Assembly: GCA_020250445.1 (NCBI GenBank)
Contig: JADCEF010000014.1
Coordinates: 1 to 64,000 of the forward strand
DNA length: 64,000 bases
DNA from: Rhodobacter sp.
Lineage (GTDB): Bacteria; Pseudomonadota; Alphaproteobacteria; Rhodobacterales; Rhodobacteraceae
Direction of reading: 5' to 3'
The notes under the pieces are model-generated. The model was not told the origin of the DNA. It did not search any database and saw only the letters and a list, made by a program, of their open reading frames with translations. The translations under genes were made by a program, and so were the position numbers. This document shows, piece after piece, positions 61,661 through 64,000 of this stretch (position 1 is its first letter; each line of letters starts with the position of its first letter).

Positions 61661-62259
61661 GAATGGGCCTTGATGCCCTGCGCAAAATCCTGCCGCGATG
61701 CGAATCGCGGCAGGAGGCCGAATTGCCCGTACCGGCTTGCCAGTGGCAGAGCATCCGACGCTCTGCGCCCATGGGGACGATGAAACCTTGGCAAAAGGAT
61801 GCACTACGGTTGATCGCCTTCCCCGGACCGACAAGGCCACGCTCCGGTGGAGCGTGGCCCGGTCCGTTGCCCGAAGGCGCAAGCCGCAGGGCAAGGGGGG
61901 TTGGGCCGGGGGATGCGGCTGGCAAATCAGGCCGCGCCTGCCTTGGCGGGCGCGGTAACGCGCCTGCCAAGGGGTGATGAGCGATCAGAAATCGTCCAGT
62001 GACGATTTCCGCGAAGAACGCCGCGCCCGTGGCGCGGCTGGGTGGCAGGCGCGGCCTGATGTGGCGCGGGCCACATCAGGCAAGAAGAAAGGGAATCGCG
62101 CAATGCTGGCCTGCTCAAGGATTCATGGTCATGGTCCAGAACACGTCCCGGTTCTGCCCGTAACTCCGGTAAGGATTGCCGTTCCGCCTTGCTGACCACA
62201 CTTTGCCGTTGCCCCGGACAATCCGGGTCGGGGGCCACCATTGAAGGAATCACTCCGGC
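61661..62259. other. 599-base non-coding region between choX and choW
   Basis: No credible gene. The region is dominated by the hairpin cluster described at 61689-62081; a weaker CCCGGA/TCCGGG hairpin lies near 62214-62228, and a plain leader with a GAAGG-type site precedes choW. Confidence 0.6.
61689..62081. repeat. cluster of seven strong hairpins
   Basis: Seven inverted repeats follow each other: 61689-61714 (11-bp stem CCTGCCGCGAT), 61746-61766 (7 bp, GCAGAGC), 61835-61859 (11 bp, GGCCACGCTCC, loop GGT, with an outer CGGACC/GGTCCG pair), 61941-61972 (13 bp, CCTTGGCGGGCGC, one G-T), 61988-62009 (9 bp, GAAATCGTC), 62020-62038 (8 bp, GCCGCGCC) and 62054-62081 (12 bp, GCCTGATGTGGC). All have loops of 3-7 bases. 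None is followed by a U-run. Confidence 0.85.
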
Positions 62260-63093
62260 ATGGATTGGCAGAACATTCCGAAAATCCCGGTCGGCGATAC
62301 GGCAGAACTGGTGTTCGACTGGCTGAAATCCAACGCACGCTGGTTGTTCGACGGCATGTCGGCGGTGATGGACTGGCTGATCGCCGGCGTGCTTTGGGCG
62401 TTGCAGGCACCGCCGCCGCTGGCGATCATCGCCGCTTTCGTGGTACTGACCTGGACCCTGCAGCGGTCCTGGAAAACCTGCCTGCTGGTGTTGCTTGGCT
62501 TCCTGTTCATCCTGAACCAGGACTACTGGGAAGAAACCACCGAAAGCCTGGCGCTTGTGCTGTCGTCCTGCGTGGTCTGCATGGGGCTGGGGGTGCCCAT
62601 CGGCATCTGGCTGGCACACCGGCCCCGCGCCTATGCCGCGATCAGCCCGGTGCTGGACCTGATGCAGACGCTGCCGACCTTCGTCTACCTGATCCCCGCC
62701 ATCATCTTCTTCGGCCTTGGCATGGTGCCGGGCCTGATCGCCACGGTGATCTTCGTGCTGCCCGCCCCGATCCGGCTGACCTGGCTCGGTGTGTCGAGCA
62801 CGCCGACAACCCTGCTGGAAGCGGCGACAGCCTTTGGCGCCACGCCGTCACAGCGGCTGTGGAAGGTGGAACTTCCTTACGCCTTTCCGCAGATCATGGC
62901 CGGGCTGAATCAGACCATCATGCTGTCGCTGTCGATGGTGGTGATCGCCGCCTATGTCGGTGCCGACGGGCTGGGCAAGCCGGTGGTGCAGGCGTTGAGC
63001 CGGGTCGACACCTCGCTGGGGTTTGAGTCGGGCTTCGTGATTGTCGTGGTCGCCATCGTGCTGGACCGGATGCTGAGAGTAACCCGCAAATGA
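62260..63093 (+). CDS. choW: choline ABC transporter permease
   Basis: The 277-residue protein has about six membrane segments and the ProW/ChoW landmarks: VLGFLFILNQDYWEETTESL-type segment (LLVLLGFLFILNQDYWEE), MGLGVPIGIWLAHRP, PVLDLMQTLPTFVYLIPAII, the EAA-like loop TLLEAATAFGATPSQRLWKV and MVVIAAYVGADGLGKPVVQA. It forms the membrane channel for ChoX-bound choline. It overlaps choV by four bases (ATGA). Confidence 0.93.
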   Translation: MDWQNIPKIPVGDTAELVFDWLKSNARWLFDGMSAVMDWLIAGVLWALQAPPPLAIIAAFVVLTWTLQRSWKTCLLVLLGFLFILNQDYWEETTESLALVLSSCVVCMGLGVPIGIWLAHRPRAYAAISPVLDLMQTLPTFVYLIPAIIFFGLGMVPGLIATVIFVLPAPIRLTWLGVSSTPTTLLEAATAFGATPSQRLWKVELPYAFPQIMAGLNQTIMLSLSMVVIAAYVGADGLGKPVVQALSRVDTSLGFESGFVIVVVAIVLDRMLRVTRK

Positions 63094-64000
63094 CCGACAT
63101 GACCCCCGCCGTGGAATTCGACCGCGTGTCGATCGTGTTCGGCGACCGGCCCGACATCGCGCTGCCGATGATGGACAAGGGCAAGACCCGGGCCGAGGTG
63201 CAGGCGGCCTGCGGGCAGATCCTGGGCGTCCATGACTGTTCGCTGACCGTGGGCAAGGGCGAGATTGTGGTGCTGATGGGCCTGTCGGGGTCCGGCAAAT
63301 CGACCCTGCTGCGCGGGGTGAACGCGCTGAACCCCGTGGTGCGGGGCGAGGTGCGCGTGCTGGACGGGGATCGCATGGTCAGCGTGACCGGGGCCGATAC
63401 CGCCACATTGCGCCGCCTGCGGCTGACCCGTATCGCCATGGTGTTCCAGGCCTTCGGCCTGCTGCCCTGGCGCACGGTGCGCGAGAATGTGGGGCTTGGC
63501 CTTGAACTGGCGGGGCTTGCGGCAGAACAGCGGCGCGACCGTGTGGATGTGCAGCTGGCGCTGGTGAACCTGACACAATGGGCCGACCGCAAGGTGGGCG
63601 AGCTTTCGGGCGGCATGCAGCAGCGCGTGGGTCTTGCCCGCGCCTTTGCCACACAGGCCCCGATCCTGCTGATGGACGAGCCGTTCTCGGCGCTGGATCC
63701 GCTGATCCGCACCCGGCTGCAGGACGAGTTGCTGGACCTGCAGGCCAGGCTCAGGCGCACGATCATCTTCGTCAGCCATGACCTGGACGAGGCGTTCAAG
63801 CTGGGCAACCGCATTGCCCTGATGGACGGCGGGCGGATCGTGCAATGCGGCACCCCGCGCGAGATCATTGCCAGCCCGGCGTCAGATTATGTGCAGGATT
63901 TCGTGGCCCACATGAACCCGCTGGGGGTTCTGACCGCATCGGATGTGATGGTTGCCGGACAGGCCGCAGATGCCGCCGCCACGGTTGCCGTCACGCCATC
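63090..64000 (+). CDS. choV: choline ABC transporter ATP-binding protein, 3' end outside window
   Basis: The visible 303 codons give Walker A MGLSGSGKSTLLRGVN, the Q-loop MVFQAFGLLPWRTV, signature LSGGMQQRVGLARAFA, Walker B ILLMDEPFSALDPLIR and the switch His in FVSHDLDEAFKLG. The N-terminal insertion between FGDRPD and the ATPase core (LPMMDKGKTRAEVQAACGQI) is typical of ChoV. The reading frame is open to the end of the window; family length is about 350 residues, so roughly 40-50 codons are missing. Confidence 0.93.
   Translation, partial: MTDMTPAVEFDRVSIVFGDRPDIALPMMDKGKTRAEVQAACGQILGVHDCSLTVGKGEIVVLMGLSGSGKSTLLRGVNALNPVVRGEVRVLDGDRMVSVTGADTATLRRLRLTRIAMVFQAFGLLPWRTVRENVGLGLELAGLAAEQRRDRVDVQLALVNLTQWADRKVGELSGGMQQRVGLARAFATQAPILLMDEPFSALDPLIRTRLQDELLDLQARLRRTIIFVSHDLDEAFKLGNRIALMDGGRIVQCGTPREIIASPASDYVQDFVAHMNPLGVLTASDVMVAGQAADAAATVAVTP

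Overview
The window is a high-GC chromosomal segment with the gene content and codon use of a Rhodobacteraceae-type alphaproteobacterium (Rhodobacter/Gemmobacter/Tabrizicola-like). The clues are the CUT1/CUT2 sugar ABC loci, betIC/choXWV, a creatinase, an RTX exoprotein, ClpB, and an Lrp gene facing an hpd remnant. This placement is an inference from gene content; no rRNA gene is present.

Layout. (1) 1-3562: a lipoprotein and a large RTX calcium-binding protein that runs off the left edge. (2) 3939-11986: an accessory island with visibly lower GC. It opens with two broken genes back to back (a glycosyltransferase and a replicative-helicase-like ATPase), then carries small proteins, a GIY-YIG nuclease-like gene facing a controller-type HTH regulator over two matching operator-like sites, and a candidate defence or restriction-modification-like module: a 73-aa protein, a MORC/MutL-like GHKL ATPase and a convergent DNA methyltransferase. 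tRNA-Phe marks its right side. (3) 12692-20512: housekeeping genes: stomatin-like protein/NfeD, pyrF, ROK kinase-cutC-TolB-like protein, rhodanese and clpB. (4) 20913-30245: envelope and metabolic genes: L,D-transpeptidase, phytase-like secreted protein, creatinase, an outer-membrane alginate-export-like porin, a Tat-type SDR, and an Lrp gene beside an hpd remnant. (5) 30465-41219: a divergent sugar locus. A CUT1 ABC transporter plus FGGY kinase faces a cupin phosphoglucose isomerase, an AroE-like dehydrogenase, a D-2-hydroxyacid dehydrogenase, a UlaG-like lactonase and an RpiR regulator; two identical palindrome halves lie in the divergent promoter region. (6) 41993-55045: a sugar-acid regulon. 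A CUT2 ABC transporter, Zn-dehydrogenase, enolase-superfamily enzyme, lactonase, mutarotase, SDR, UxuA and UxuB lie with a GntR/FadR-type regulator, and the same AT-rich palindrome occurs before three transcription units. (7) 55443-64000: a restriction-modification remnant, then choline metabolism: betI-betC-(PLP dehydratase)-betA facing choX, choW and choV, with an unusual cluster of seven strong hairpins between choX and choW.

How the parts work together. Locus 5 imports a sugar, phosphorylates it and probably passes it through isomerase, dehydrogenase and phospholactone steps to central metabolism. Locus 6 reads as oxidation of an L-sugar to a lactone, hydrolysis to an aldonate, oxidation to fructuronate, then UxuB and UxuA to 2-keto-3-deoxygluconate. 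Locus 7 imports choline, releases it from choline sulfate and oxidises it towards betaine, under BetI. The most novel-looking items are the GHKL ATPase/methyltransferase module, the sugar locus with its AroE-like and UlaG-like enzymes, and the hairpin cluster.
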